Assembly: GCF_011761495.1 (NCBI RefSeq)
Contig: NZ_JAASRU010000012.1
Span: 22,387-86,386 of the forward strand
From: Alkalibacillus almallahensis
GTDB lineage: Bacteria > Bacillota > Bacilli > Bacillales > Alkalibacillaceae
Direction: 5' to 3'
Length of the DNA stretch: 64,000 bases
In this document: in pieces, positions 42,281 through 52,536 of the stretch
Numbering within the stretch: the stretch's first letter is position 1
Layout: every line of letters starts with the position of its first letter
Translations under genes and position numbers: made by a program
Notes under the pieces: generated by a model
Databases searched by the model: none
The model's input: only the letters and a program-made list of their open reading frames with translations
What the model was told of the DNA's origin: nothing

Positions 42281-42306
42281 AGGACGGTTTATAGCCGTCC
42301 TTTTTT
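42281..42306 (+). terminator. Terminator after the tail tube gene
   Basis: AGGACGG/CCGTCCT stem, seven-base loop, run of T. It may lower expression of tail genes behind the abundant tube protein. Confidence 0.85.
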
Positions 42307-42323
42307 ATTTAAGGAGGAAGACA

Positions 42324-42716
42324 ATGGCGCAACTTAATTTTAATTTTGAACAGCCGTTTGATGAGATCGATATCAATGGCCATATCTATAAGCTTTATTA
42401 CGACGACGAGAGCTTAAAACGTTATCAAAAGCTTGCAACAGATTATCAACAAGACGCAGAAAAATATGCTCAAAAACAAAATGATCTTGGAAACATGTCT
42501 GAAAAAGAAATTGAAAAACTTGAGCAAGAAGGCGTTGAATTTCTGAAGCGATTTACAGATGGCTTTTTCGGTGAAGGAGCGTTTGAACCTATATACGAGG
42601 CGAGTGGGCGTTCAACGCTCAACTTTATGCCACTCATTGAATACACGCTTGACTGGCTAAATAACAAGATGCCAGATACCGATCAAGCGAAAAAAGATTA
42701 TTACTTGAAGAAGTGA
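42324..42716 (+). CDS. Tail assembly chaperone-like protein
   Basis: Protein of 130 residues placed between tube and tape measure, where gpG-like chaperones lie. FEQPFDEIDINGHIYKLYYDD N-terminus, helical remainder. AAGGAGG precedes ATG 42324. I saw no functional slippery site joining it to the next gene. Confidence 0.75.
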   Translation: MAQLNFNFEQPFDEIDINGHIYKLYYDDESLKRYQKLATDYQQDAEKYAQKQNDLGNMSEKEIEKLEQEGVEFLKRFTDGFFGEGAFEPIYEASGRSTLNFMPLIEYTLDWLNNKMPDTDQAKKDYYLKK

Positions 42717-42720
42717 TGTT

Positions 42721-43347
42721 ATGAGACTGACAGAGCGATTTCAAGATGTGCTTTGGATTGACGCCAATGAGTATCAATTAGACTTATCGTTTGATAATAT
42801 CTTGCGAATTCATGAATTAAAAGATGATTTAGAAATTGATGATAAAACGCGCATTGAATTGATGTTTCAAATGCTAGTGGGTTCTGATCTTGACTTAACC
42901 TTAGAACAAAAGGTTGAAACGATTGAATATATATTTTCAGAATTTGTTACGAAAGAAAAAGTGCAGGAAAAAGCTGATACGGAAGACTCAAGTGAAGAGA
43001 CTGAACAAAACAAGCCTAAAAGCTACGATTTGAACAAGGATGCGGATTACATATTCGCGTCTTTTTTTATGGATTATGGGATTGATCTTATTGAAAAACA
43101 AGGCGCTTTGCATTGGCGTAAGTTTATTGCTTTATTGAATGGGCTGAGTGAGAAAACGCCTTTCATGCAGGTCATCAAGATTAGAACGATGGAAGTTCCT
43201 AAAGCCAATAAGCATAACCAAGAAGAGCGCAAACGTATTAAGAAACTAAAACGCATTTATGCGCTTGAGCGTGATGAAGAAGACGGAAACCAGGTCTTTG
43301 ACGACATGGTGAATGCTTTCGGTGGAAGGCCTGAAGGTGGTGAGTAA
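42721..43347 (+). CDS. Gp15-family tail assembly protein
   Basis: Protein of 208 residues, Gp15-like: DYIFASFFMDYGIDL, LHWRKFIALLNGLSEKTPFMQVIKIR. Probably the gpT-like partner of the chaperone. It follows the previous stop by four bases. Confidence 0.82.
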   Translation: MRLTERFQDVLWIDANEYQLDLSFDNILRIHELKDDLEIDDKTRIELMFQMLVGSDLDLTLEQKVETIEYIFSEFVTKEKVQEKADTEDSSEETEQNKPKSYDLNKDADYIFASFFMDYGIDLIEKQGALHWRKFIALLNGLSEKTPFMQVIKIRTMEVPKANKHNQEERKRIKKLKRIYALERDEEDGNQVFDDMVNAFGGRPEGGE

Positions 43348-45627
43348 ATGGCAGACGGTAGAATTACGATAGATACAGAGATTGATCAAAAAGGCGCCGA
43401 AAAAGGCACGCAAGCCCTGCAAAAAAAGCTAGATGGAACCGCACAGAAAGCAAAAACTGTTGGCGGTAACATGACAAAATATTTAACTGCGCCGATATTA
43501 GCATTTGGTGCAGTTGGCATGAATTCAGCTAAAGAATTTAGTGGTGCTCAGCGTACTATACAAAATGAACTAGGGCTCTCGCAAGACGAGGCAGAAAAGC
43601 TTACGGATGTTGCTAATGACATTTATAAAAAAGGATTTGGAGAAAGTCTAGACCAAACTGCGGGAGCTCTAGCTGATGTTAAGAAGCAACTAGGTGACTT
43701 GGCAACAGACGAGAACATAGAGAAACTTACAACTGATTCCTTAGCCTTATCAGAAATTATGGATGCTGAAGTTAACGAGATTTCGCGCACGGGCGCAACA
43801 CTTATGAAGGAGTTCGGAGACAGTGGCAAAGAAGCCATGGACTTGATCGCATGGGGTTCACAAAACGGACTAGATTTTTCGGATGAGTTACTCGATAATA
43901 TCGCAGAATATGGACCATTATTTAGTGATATGGGCTATAGTTCTGAAGAATACTTTAACCTTTTAAAGAAGGGTGCAGATGAAGGTTCATACAACCTTGA
44001 TTACTTAAATGATGTTATGAAGGAATTCGATGTGAAACTATCCGATGGTACAGCAGCTGAAGCAATCGGCACCATGTCTCAATCTACTCAAGATATGTTT
44101 AAGAAGTGGAAAGATGGTGAAGCTACAACGTCCGATGTCATGGATGCCGTAACAGATGAAATGTCAACCATGGATAAAAGAGCTGCAGAAGCTATCGGGC
44201 CTGAGATATTCGGAACTAAATTTGAAGATCTAGGCGTGGATGCAGTGCTTGCTATGGGAAATGTTGATGATGAAATCAAAAACTTAGACGGAACGATGGG
44301 CGACATCACAAAAACGCAAGAAGAATCTTTTGGACAAAGATTCAGATCTTTGCTGAGAAAAAGCGGTGATGCTTTAAGACCACTAGGTAACATTTTGCTT
44401 GACTTAGCAGAAAATGCATTACCTCCTCTGATAAATGCTGTAACCGAAGTAGCTAAATGGTTTGATAACTTATCGCCAGTCACTCAAAAAATTGTTGTCG
44501 TTATAGGCGCACTTTTGGCTGCGATTGGTCCATTATTGGTCATTCTTGGCATGGTAGCTGGAGCTATTACAGCTATTACAGCCCCTTTTCTTCTATGGAC
44601 AGTTCTTATAGGGGTGGTTATAGCGTTCGTAGTAACGTTAGCAATCACAATTACGAAGAATTGGGACAAGATTAAAGAGCGTACTGTGATTGTTTGGAAT
44701 GTTATAAAATCATTCTTTTCATCGCTATGGGACGGTATTAAAAACAAATTTACAACAACAATCAATGCGATAAAAACTGCCGTTTCTACAGCTTGGAATT
44801 GGATTAAGAGCATAACGGCTTCCGTCTGGAACGGTATAAAAAGCTTTTTCTCATCTTTCTGGGCAGGCGTTAAAGGTGTCTTCAAGTGGTATATTGATAC
44901 GCTTAAAAACAACGTCTCAACAGTATGGAACTGGATAAAGAAAACGACACAATCCGTCTGGAATGGGATTAAAAATTTCTTCTCATCATTTTGGGGAGGC
45001 ATTAAAAATATATTCATGACGGTTATTCAATATTTGCGAGACCGTATCAGCAATGCTTGGCAGTGGATTAAAGGCATAACGTCATCTGTCTGGAATGGCA
45101 TTAAGAGCACTTTATCAGGTATATGGAATGGCATTAAAGATACAGTTAGCAGTGTTTTTAATGGTGTGAAGGATACGGTTTTGGATGTATGGAACACGAT
45201 TAAATCAACTACTGATGACGTTTGGGATGGCATTGTTGAATCCATCAAAGGCGCTATTAATGGTGTGATTGGTGCCATAAATGGCATGTTGAACAGCATT
45301 AGTGATATAAGTATTAGTCTACCCAACGTACCCGATTGGGTTCCTGGTGACATGGGCGGAGGATCCATAAGCTTTCCGAATCTGCCTAATATACCTAAGC
45401 TTGATGTTGGTACAAACTTCGTTGCCCAAGATGGACTAGCTATGCTGCACCAAGGCGAGGCTGTAGTTCCTAAAGAATACAATCCTGCTGCGGATGGTGA
45501 AAATGAGAAAAAACAACCCGTTCAAATAAACTTAACGCTTGGATCAACAAGCTTCAAACAATTCGTAGAAGATATAACAGAAGTTCAAGACCGAGAAGAG
45601 AGAACGTTAGAAGCGTTTAGGGGGTGA
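43348..45627 (+). CDS. Tape measure protein
   Basis: Protein of 759 residues that sets tail length, on the short side for siphophages. Helical N-terminus; TMP core KEFSGAQRTIQNELGLSQDEAEKLTDVA; a membrane-like segment (about 383-432); then WNxIK repeats (about 450-640) spaced 11 or more residues; and a C-terminal NFVAQDGLAMLHQGEAVVPKEY, typical of TMP ends. Starts on the base after the Gp15 stop. Confidence 0.92.
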   Translation: MADGRITIDTEIDQKGAEKGTQALQKKLDGTAQKAKTVGGNMTKYLTAPILAFGAVGMNSAKEFSGAQRTIQNELGLSQDEAEKLTDVANDIYKKGFGESLDQTAGALADVKKQLGDLATDENIEKLTTDSLALSEIMDAEVNEISRTGATLMKEFGDSGKEAMDLIAWGSQNGLDFSDELLDNIAEYGPLFSDMGYSSEEYFNLLKKGADEGSYNLDYLNDVMKEFDVKLSDGTAAEAIGTMSQSTQDMFKKWKDGEATTSDVMDAVTDEMSTMDKRAAEAIGPEIFGTKFEDLGVDAVLAMGNVDDEIKNLDGTMGDITKTQEESFGQRFRSLLRKSGDALRPLGNILLDLAENALPPLINAVTEVAKWFDNLSPVTQKIVVVIGALLAAIGPLLVILGMVAGAITAITAPFLLWTVLIGVVIAFVVTLAITITKNWDKIKERTVIVWNVIKSFFSSLWDGIKNKFTTTINAIKTAVSTAWNWIKSITASVWNGIKSFFSSFWAGVKGVFKWYIDTLKNNVSTVWNWIKKTTQSVWNGIKNFFSSFWGGIKNIFMTVIQYLRDRISNAWQWIKGITSSVWNGIKSTLSGIWNGIKDTVSSVFNGVKDTVLDVWNTIKSTTDDVWDGIVESIKGAINGVIGAINGMLNSISDISISLPNVPDWVPGDMGGGSISFPNLPNIPKLDVGTNFVAQDGLAMLHQGEAVVPKEYNPAADGENEKKQPVQINLTLGSTSFKQFVEDITEVQDREERTLEAFRG
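44690..45230 (+). repeat. Degenerate tandem repeats coding WNxIK units
   Basis: TCTGGAAYGGNATTAAA-like units recur across this part of the tape measure gene and encode Trp-Asn-x-Ile-Lys repeats, possible sites for tail-length change by recombination. Confidence 0.65.
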
Positions 45628-45631
45628 TGCA

Positions 45632-47077
45632 GTGCAATTTAATGGAATCGATTTAACCCCATATTTAAAAATCAAAAGTATAACAGGGCGTGGCATGACG
45701 TCATATGAAATATCATCGCTATCAGTGCGAGGCATGGATGGAGCGCATTATGAACGCAAAAAACGTCCTCCACGGCCATTGAATATTGAAGCGGATATCA
45801 TAACGAACAACCGAGAAGAGTTGCGAGATAAAATCAATGAATTGAATGAAATTCTATCTGTTAACGAACCTGTTCCAGTTGTTTTTCTGGATGAACCTGA
45901 TATCACTTATTATGGTGTACCTGAATCAAGTTCGGAAGACGACGAATTGTTCTTTAAGCATTCTGGCACTTTAACCATTATATGCTATGACCCTGACAAA
46001 TACGGACCTGTAAAAGAGAAAGGTCTAACTGAACAAGGAACGATCATCAATGTAGAAGGCACGCAAGCAACTAAACCTACATTTGAATTTGATGTATTAG
46101 CCCCAATCACATTTGCAATGGTATCAAATGGTGATGAATACATGATGATTGGCCGACCTATAGACGTTGACAATATTGCGAAAGAACCTTATCCAGAAGT
46201 TGATCGATGGTTTATGGATACATTAACAGGTTGGTCGCATATGACAGAAGGGAAGTTTTTGAATGATGAGGTAACAGGTGGAACGGTTAGCGGAAGCCAA
46301 ATAAGCGTTGATGAAGGGGCCTTTATAGCTGATGGCTATGGATCTAGTCAATCAGGTTGGTATGGTCCTGCCGTTAAAACATCACTATCAGAGCCTGTTC
46401 AAGATTTTTCAATTACGTTAGGTGTTGCAGCTTATAACAATGGTTCTCCTGGTAAAGTGATGGCCATCTTTTTAGATGACCAAGGCGACATCGTGTGTTC
46501 GTTAGGCCTTATCAACGCTCGTGCCAATTCTAAAAACGTGCGTGTGTTAGCACGTATGAATGATGGTCAAAATGTGGCACGTCATCGTGTGATGGATTAT
46601 CAAGGCGATACTGGAACAGAATCGCAAGTCTTTAACGATAGCCCTTTGAACATTCGTTTGAGACGAGAAGGCAACACATTCAGTGCTAAAACGTGGCAAG
46701 TGCGTGATGGCAGGCAACATGCGCGACACACGTCAGATATTGTAGATGATAATAGTGATTTCCAACGACCAATCGAACAGGTCGTTTTATTTTTTGCTAA
46801 ATACGAAAATCACGACGTTTTTCCGATGCGAATCCTAGGCTTGCGTGTGCATGAATCAACCGTTTTAGCTGATGACGAAACACCATACATCGCACAAGAA
46901 GGCGATCAAATCTTATTCGATCATGACGAAGAAGCGATTTATATCAATGGTGAAGATGCAACTGATTTGAAAAACTTTGGCGCTTCTTATTTTGAATTGC
47001 CACTAGGTGAGAATGAGTTGGCAACGTTGCCTGATGACTTAGATGGCATAGTTAAGTATAGACCAACCTATAAGTAA
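45632..47077 (+). CDS. Distal tail protein with extra C-terminal domains
   Basis: Dit of 481 residues. The N-terminal ring domain (1-150) has FNGIDLTPYLKIKSITGRGM, MDGAHYERKKRPPRPLNIEAD and SGTLTIICYDPDKYG. Additional beta-rich domains (about 190-430) resemble carbohydrate-binding insertions of evolved Dits. It forms the hub under the tail. GTG start at 45632 after GGGGTGATGCA. Confidence 0.85.
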   Translation: MQFNGIDLTPYLKIKSITGRGMTSYEISSLSVRGMDGAHYERKKRPPRPLNIEADIITNNREELRDKINELNEILSVNEPVPVVFLDEPDITYYGVPESSSEDDELFFKHSGTLTIICYDPDKYGPVKEKGLTEQGTIINVEGTQATKPTFEFDVLAPITFAMVSNGDEYMMIGRPIDVDNIAKEPYPEVDRWFMDTLTGWSHMTEGKFLNDEVTGGTVSGSQISVDEGAFIADGYGSSQSGWYGPAVKTSLSEPVQDFSITLGVAAYNNGSPGKVMAIFLDDQGDIVCSLGLINARANSKNVRVLARMNDGQNVARHRVMDYQGDTGTESQVFNDSPLNIRLRREGNTFSAKTWQVRDGRQHARHTSDIVDDNSDFQRPIEQVVLFFAKYENHDVFPMRILGLRVHESTVLADDETPYIAQEGDQILFDHDEEAIYINGEDATDLKNFGASYFELPLGENELATLPDDLDGIVKYRPTYK

Positions 47078-47089
47078 GGGGGTGATAAT

Positions 47090-50000
47090 ATGTCACAAAT
47101 TCATATCTTAGACCAGGAAAATGACCAGATTTTAGATGTGATAACCAAACAACACATTATAGAAGACGTGCATAAGCAGTCTTTAAAAGATAAGCTTGAA
47201 ACGTTTGATTTTACCACGTTTGCGAACAAACGATTTAGCCAGTATTTAGAAAAGCGTAATCGGCTGATTATACCTGGTGAAGACGGTGAATATCGAGAAT
47301 TTATTATGCATGAAGTGATTAAAGATATTAATCGACAATCTGAAGTTTATGCGAAAGCTAGTTATTTAGAGCTCAAGAAGCAATCGATTATTTATCCACA
47401 AACGTTCAATGCTCAGTCAGCCACACAGATGGTTGGGCATGCTACCGATGGAACCGAATGGCAACCAGGCTTAATTGAAATCACAAACATTCGCACCTTC
47501 AACGTTGAAAACCATCGTAATCCGTTCGCATTCTTGAAAACGATTGCCAACGAATTTGACGCTGAATTAAGGTTTCGTATTGTAACTGATGGGAATCGTG
47601 TCGTAGCGCGTTATGTTGATTTGTTAAAACGTCGCGGGCAATGGCAGGGCAGAGAAGTCACTTCAGGCAAAGATTTAGCAAGCATTAAACGTACAGAACG
47701 TACTGATAATGTTTACACAGCTTTAGTTGGTATTGGGCCTGAAAGAGAAGACGGCAATCGTTTAGAAGTGTTGGTTGAAGATCAGGACGCGCTTAAACGA
47801 TGGGGAAGACGTGACAAAAACGGGAACCTGCAACACTTAATTGGCACGTATGAACCTCAATCGACACGCCAAGACATGACAGGAAGTGAATTAGAACAAT
47901 ACACACGCACTGAACTTAACAAGCGCATTAATGCCGTTGTTGAATTTGAGGCTGACATTGTCGATTTAGAGCATGTGCCAGGATTGGAAAACAAGCGTTT
48001 TCGATTTGGCGATACGATTAAAATTAAAGACACTGGATTTGAACCGCCCCTCTATTTAGAAGCGCGGATATTTGAACAAGAACGATCGATCGTAGACAAA
48101 TCAGCTAAAAAAGTGAAGCTTGGTGACTTTACAGAGTTAACGGAAGAAGAAGTACAAAACGTTTGGAAGCAACTGCAATCTGAAATTGCTAAAAAAATTA
48201 ATGCCGCTGAAACGTATGATAAAACGACGATTGATAGTAAAGACCAAACGGTTTTTGAAGATGGCAAGACGTTTGCAGAAGTGCAAGCTAGTAACGCATT
48301 AGAAGATGCTAAAGCTGACGCAAAACAAAAGGCCAATGAAGCGCAAACAGCAGCAGAAGAGTATGCACTTGCAAAAGCTAATTTGGCTGAGACAGAGGCT
48401 GAAGCTTATGCAGACGGGATTGTATCAGACGAAGAACAAGCGCGTATCAATCAAGCCGAAGCTAACTTGCAAGAAGCCAAACAACACGCTGAAACAAAAG
48501 CAAGTGAAGCACAATCAGCAGCTGAAGCATATACGGACACTCAATTAACAAATTACGTTCAAGCGACGCAATACGATAGTGATATATCGGATATACAAGC
48601 ACAGATCGACAATCAGATTACGTCGCACTTTAAAAATTATGCACCAACATTGAATAACGAGCCTGCTAGTCTATGGACAACGGATAACAAAAAAGACAAA
48701 CACGTAGGCGACTTGTTCTACGATACTGACACAGGGTACTCCTACCGTTTTGCTAAAAACAACGGAACGTATGAATGGATTCAAGTTCGTGATGAAGGGA
48801 TTAACAAAGCCTTACAAGACGCTAGTGAAGCACAAGACACAGCAGACAGTAAACGCAGAGTGTTCGTTAGTCAACCAAACACGCCGTACGATAAAGGTGA
48901 TTTGTGGGATAAAAATGGTTCTATTTATCGTTCTACCTTAGATAAGTCTAGTAGCGGTTCGTTTAGTTCAGCTGATTGGGTATTGATTGGTGATGTTACA
49001 GGCGAACATACGTCGCAAGACACAGAGAATGTAAATGGTCGTCCATCTAGCGATATTGAAGATAAACAAGGGGCGCAGAATAAAGCTGATAACGCCGAAC
49101 AAAACGCAAAAGACCACGCCGACACCGTAAGCGACCAAGCCTTAACAGACGCTCAAAACTACGCCGTCGCACAAACGGCATACGACACGAAAATGGACGA
49201 AATTGCAAACGACCTAAGCGCTAAAGCAGGCGTTGAATACGTTGACGGTCAGTTGCAGCTAAAACAAGGCGAGATTCCACAGCAAGATACCGAGCCGAGC
49301 AACCCAAATACAGGCATGTTATGGCTTGATACGTCACAATCACCAAACGTCATGAAACGCTATGATGGTTCAAGCTGGGTTAAAGCGTCGCCAACCGAGG
49401 CAAGCGAAGTCGGTTCTTATACGATCGCAGAAGTTGATAACCGTCTATCAAACAAAGTCAGTGTAACACAATATGATTCAGACATGGATGGCGTTATTAG
49501 TGATATTCAAAGCAATAGCACACTAATTGGTCAAAATGAGGACGCTATTGCTTTAAAAGCGGATAGCAGCCGTGTCGACACCTTAGAAGGTACGGTAAGC
49601 GATCATTCGTCCGAGTTGAACGTTATGTCTGACGAAATTAGCAGTAAAGTCGAGGCAGATTACGTTGAAGGCGAGATTGATAAGTTACAAGTCGGTGGGC
49701 GAAATTTATTGAAAGGTACAAGTTTTACTGATGGGTTAGGTGATACCAACGGTTATAGTATAAACTTAAACATCAGTAATGAGGGTTATGTTAAAAACAC
49801 TAAATCGGCGACACACGAATATACAAGCTCGAAAGATAATGGGGAGGACAGCTTAAATAAAGGTGTTCGTTACCGTAACTTAGGGCTTGAAACTAATGAG
49901 ACATATACTTTCAGCTTTTACGGGAAAGGTTGGGAGGAACACAAATCTATTGATTTATACTCTCAAAGTTCTTTCGATGAAAGTATAACAAGGGTAGAGT

Positions 50001-51982
50001 TAGGGGATTGGACTAAGTATATCTTAGAAATTTCTCCAAACGAAGTAATGGATAACCTGTATATAAGACCTAACGGTAATGATGAATATAGTTATCATTT
50101 AGTTTTTAATGCCCCGAAACTAGAAAAAGGCAGTAAAGCGACTGATTGGACACCAGCACCCGAGGACACTCAGTCTCAGATTGACGACCTAGACATTACG
50201 GTCGAACAACACTCAACTGACATTACGCAGAACGCTAACTCGATTACATCCAAAGCTGAGCAATCTGAACTCGATACGCTGACTGGGCGCGTTAGTACAG
50301 CTGAATCTGAAATCACGCAAAACGCTGATAACATCACGTCTAAAGTTGAACAAACGGAATTTAATACGTTGGAAGGACGAGTTGATAGTGCTGAAAGTAC
50401 GATTCAGCAACATGCTGATGAAATCGAGTTACGTGTCGAAAAAAATGGTGTAATAGGTTCTATTAATCTTTCAGAAGAGAATTTGAAAATTGACGTTGAA
50501 CAAGTTGCCATACAAGGTGACTTAGAAGTAAGTGAAGGCAATCTTGTTTTGAAAGATGGTTCGGTTACTGCACCTAAAATTTCATCCAGAGAAATAACAT
50601 CTGAAAAATTACTGCTTGGTAATTTCGATAACATGTTAGAAAATCCTAACTTCTTGAATAACATAAGCCCACACGATTTACAGAGAGGTTCATGGACGTT
50701 GGATAATAACAAAAGCCACACAGGGAAAACATCGTTAAAATGTACGGGTGTTGATGCAGGTGATGAGGCTCGTGTTTATTTAGGTGGCGCTGACGCGATT
50801 GTTGTCCAAGAAGGCGAACAATATCAGTTTTCAACTCATGTTATCAAAACAGGGAACAGCCCACACAGTGACATGGTTATTTCGTTAAGGTTCGCTGATG
50901 AAGACCTCAATTTTGTTAGCTTTGAAGGCACGAAATGGTTTTATTCTGATGATTTTAGTCACAATGAATGGACGCAAGTAACAACCACTGGAACTGTTCC
51001 TGAAGGCGCTTTTTATGTCCAACCAACCATACGGATCATGGATGATGGCAACAATCCAAGTTATCAAATTGATTCGGTTAAGCTCAAAAGTCTAGTTGAT
51101 GGGAAGTTAGTAGCAGGCACTATTGAAAGTGTTGATATTAATGGTTCGACGTTTACAGCTCAAAGTGGTGAAGATGGTTATGTGCGCATTAATGACGCAG
51201 GTTGGTACGTTGTTGACGGTAACGATGAGATAAGAATCGGTATTAACACGAAAGGTCAGTCATGGTCACAGCCAGCCCCATCTATTCTATGGTTTTTCCC
51301 GAACGATAATAGCAGTGAGAATTATATAGGATTGCAGGAATCTGATGGTGCTCCATTAACTATTCATTCAACAAATAAACTTATTTTATCAGCTGCTGAA
51401 CTTTCAATGAGCCCTATAACAAGCGATTTAGATGTACAAGCGAAATTAACAATTGAACGAAGTGGTTCAAGCTTTAATCTTAAATCAGAAGGTATAGGAT
51501 CAGGGGCAACCACTTATGTTGACTTTATTGACGCAAACAGTGATAGCTTAGGTTATTTTGGTTATGGTTCAGGCGGTAATACGGTTTTCTATATATCGAA
51601 TAACATTGGTGATGAGGTTCGCATTGTTGGCGACATGAACGCAACAGGCTCAAAGTCGGCGATTGTGGAAACCGAAAATTACGGTAGTCGTAAGATGTAT
51701 GCTGTAGAAGCACCAGATGTTCGGTTTATGGATGTTATTGAAGTCACGCTTGATCAAGGCGAACATTGGGTTAACTTAGACCAAATATTTGTTGAAACCA
51801 TTAACGGCTATTCGGTATTTCCAATCGTTCAAAGTGGTGGTCAAGTTAGTATTTTAGAACGTGAAAATCAACGATTTAAAGTATATGTAGCAGATGATAA
51901 TACAGAAGTTGCTTGCTGGGTTTACGGCAAGCGAGAGGGCTATGAAGATATTTATTTAGAACAAGTTGAGGAGGTTGCATGA
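47090..51982 (+). CDS. Tail-associated (Tal) tail-tip and receptor-binding protein
   Basis: The largest protein, 1630 residues. The N-terminal Tal/prophage tail domain (1-390) has QNDQILDV-type start and DGNRVVARYVDLLKRRGQW; then coiled coils (about 405-500, 680-760, 860-900, 1000-1130) alternating with beta segments (KHVGDLFYDTDTGYSYRFA, LWDKNGSIYR); a C-terminal region with carbohydrate-binding-like WTLDNNKSHTGKTSLKCTG (about 1195-1330) and a tip domain. Probably binds cell-wall sugar. No clear peptidase motif recognised. Confidence 0.88.
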   Translation: MSQIHILDQENDQILDVITKQHIIEDVHKQSLKDKLETFDFTTFANKRFSQYLEKRNRLIIPGEDGEYREFIMHEVIKDINRQSEVYAKASYLELKKQSIIYPQTFNAQSATQMVGHATDGTEWQPGLIEITNIRTFNVENHRNPFAFLKTIANEFDAELRFRIVTDGNRVVARYVDLLKRRGQWQGREVTSGKDLASIKRTERTDNVYTALVGIGPEREDGNRLEVLVEDQDALKRWGRRDKNGNLQHLIGTYEPQSTRQDMTGSELEQYTRTELNKRINAVVEFEADIVDLEHVPGLENKRFRFGDTIKIKDTGFEPPLYLEARIFEQERSIVDKSAKKVKLGDFTELTEEEVQNVWKQLQSEIAKKINAAETYDKTTIDSKDQTVFEDGKTFAEVQASNALEDAKADAKQKANEAQTAAEEYALAKANLAETEAEAYADGIVSDEEQARINQAEANLQEAKQHAETKASEAQSAAEAYTDTQLTNYVQATQYDSDISDIQAQIDNQITSHFKNYAPTLNNEPASLWTTDNKKDKHVGDLFYDTDTGYSYRFAKNNGTYEWIQVRDEGINKALQDASEAQDTADSKRRVFVSQPNTPYDKGDLWDKNGSIYRSTLDKSSSGSFSSADWVLIGDVTGEHTSQDTENVNGRPSSDIEDKQGAQNKADNAEQNAKDHADTVSDQALTDAQNYAVAQTAYDTKMDEIANDLSAKAGVEYVDGQLQLKQGEIPQQDTEPSNPNTGMLWLDTSQSPNVMKRYDGSSWVKASPTEASEVGSYTIAEVDNRLSNKVSVTQYDSDMDGVISDIQSNSTLIGQNEDAIALKADSSRVDTLEGTVSDHSSELNVMSDEISSKVEADYVEGEIDKLQVGGRNLLKGTSFTDGLGDTNGYSINLNISNEGYVKNTKSATHEYTSSKDNGEDSLNKGVRYRNLGLETNETYTFSFYGKGWEEHKSIDLYSQSSFDESITRVELGDWTKYILEISPNEVMDNLYIRPNGNDEYSYHLVFNAPKLEKGSKATDWTPAPEDTQSQIDDLDITVEQHSTDITQNANSITSKAEQSELDTLTGRVSTAESEITQNADNITSKVEQTEFNTLEGRVDSAESTIQQHADEIELRVEKNGVIGSINLSEENLKIDVEQVAIQGDLEVSEGNLVLKDGSVTAPKISSREITSEKLLLGNFDNMLENPNFLNNISPHDLQRGSWTLDNNKSHTGKTSLKCTGVDAGDEARVYLGGADAIVVQEGEQYQFSTHVIKTGNSPHSDMVISLRFADEDLNFVSFEGTKWFYSDDFSHNEWTQVTTTGTVPEGAFYVQPTIRIMDDGNNPSYQIDSVKLKSLVDGKLVAGTIESVDINGSTFTAQSGEDGYVRINDAGWYVVDGNDEIRIGINTKGQSWSQPAPSILWFFPNDNSSENYIGLQESDGAPLTIHSTNKLILSAAELSMSPITSDLDVQAKLTIERSGSSFNLKSEGIGSGATTYVDFIDANSDSLGYFGYGSGGNTVFYISNNIGDEVRIVGDMNATGSKSAIVETENYGSRKMYAVEAPDVRFMDVIEVTLDQGEHWVNLDQIFVETINGYSVFPIVQSGGQVSILERENQRFKVYVADDNTEVACWVYGKREGYEDIYLEQVEEVA

Positions 51983-52143
51983 TGAGTCAAGACGTCAATA
52001 AAATCTTAGATGATTTATCGAATCAATTTGCACAGCAACTAGCAGACCAATCAATCAAAGATAAGCGTGCGATTGCGATTCTTAGAGAAGAAAATGAGCG
52101 ATTGAAAAGTGAATTAGATAAACTCAAAAACGACGCTGAATAA
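51982..52143 (+). CDS. Small coiled-coil phage protein of 53 residues
   Basis: MSQDVNKILDDLSNQFAQQL opens a helical peptide ending LKSELDKLKNDAE. GAGGAGG lies seven bases before ATG 51982, overlapping the Tal stop. Function unknown. Confidence 0.6.
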   Translation: MSQDVNKILDDLSNQFAQQLADQSIKDKRAIAILREENERLKSELDKLKNDAE

Positions 52144-52155
52144 GCGTTTTTTTAT
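52134..52155 (+). terminator. Terminator overlapping the small gene's stop
   Basis: ACGCT/AGCGT stem, five-base loop, run of T. Confidence 0.6.
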
Positions 52156-52175
52156 TATGTGCTAGGGGGTAAATG

Positions 52176-52406
52176 ATGAATGAGCAGTACAATAACGAGC
52201 AAATCAAGCGAATAGATAAGCGTGTTGAAAAGATTGAAAGTCGTGTAACAAATGTTGAAACACGTATTTCAGTGGCAGAAAGCAATATCAAAGATATGAA
52301 GGACGATATCACATCAATTAAAGATAATACAACGTGGATCCTGCGCCTAATTATAGGCGCTATTTTAATGGCTTTATTGAGCTTAATCATTGTACAGGGA
52401 GGCTAA
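52176..52406 (+). CDS. XhlA-like holin accessory protein
   Basis: Seventy-six residues: coiled coil (about 8-48; RVEKIESRVTNVETRISVAESN) followed by one transmembrane helix (about 53-73), the XhlA layout. Start 52176 fits AGGGGG better than ATG 52173. First gene of the lysis module. Confidence 0.82.
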   Translation: MNEQYNNEQIKRIDKRVEKIESRVTNVETRISVAESNIKDMKDDITSIKDNTTWILRLIIGAILMALLSLIIVQGG

Positions 52407-52408
52407 AA

Positions 52409-52507
52409 ATGAGTAATGAAGAGTTAGAATTGAAATTGTTAGAACTTGAAGCAAAAATAAGTCAAATTGTAGCTGAGTTAGAAGAGCTAAAAACGACCAG
52501 TCGCTAA
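52409..52507 (+). CDS. Small coiled-coil peptide of 32 residues
   Basis: MSNEELELKLLELEAKISQI opens a strict heptad helix. AGGGAGG precedes ATG 52409. Function unknown. Confidence 0.55.
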   Translation: MSNEELELKLLELEAKISQIVAELEELKTTSR

Positions 52508-52528
52508 CGGCGGTCAGTAACTGGTCGT
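52493..52528. terminator. Hairpin between converging small genes
   Basis: ACGACCAGT/ACTGGTCGT perfect nine-pair stem. No T-run on either strand, so termination would be weak. Confidence 0.45.
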
Positions 52529-52536
52529 GTAAATAA

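Noticed and set aside
42660..42730. A6 run at the end of the tail chaperone gene as a -1 frameshift site like lambda G/GT
   Set aside because: The -1 frame after the run stops after about ten codons near 42724, so it does not join the Gp15-type gene, which has its own ATG.
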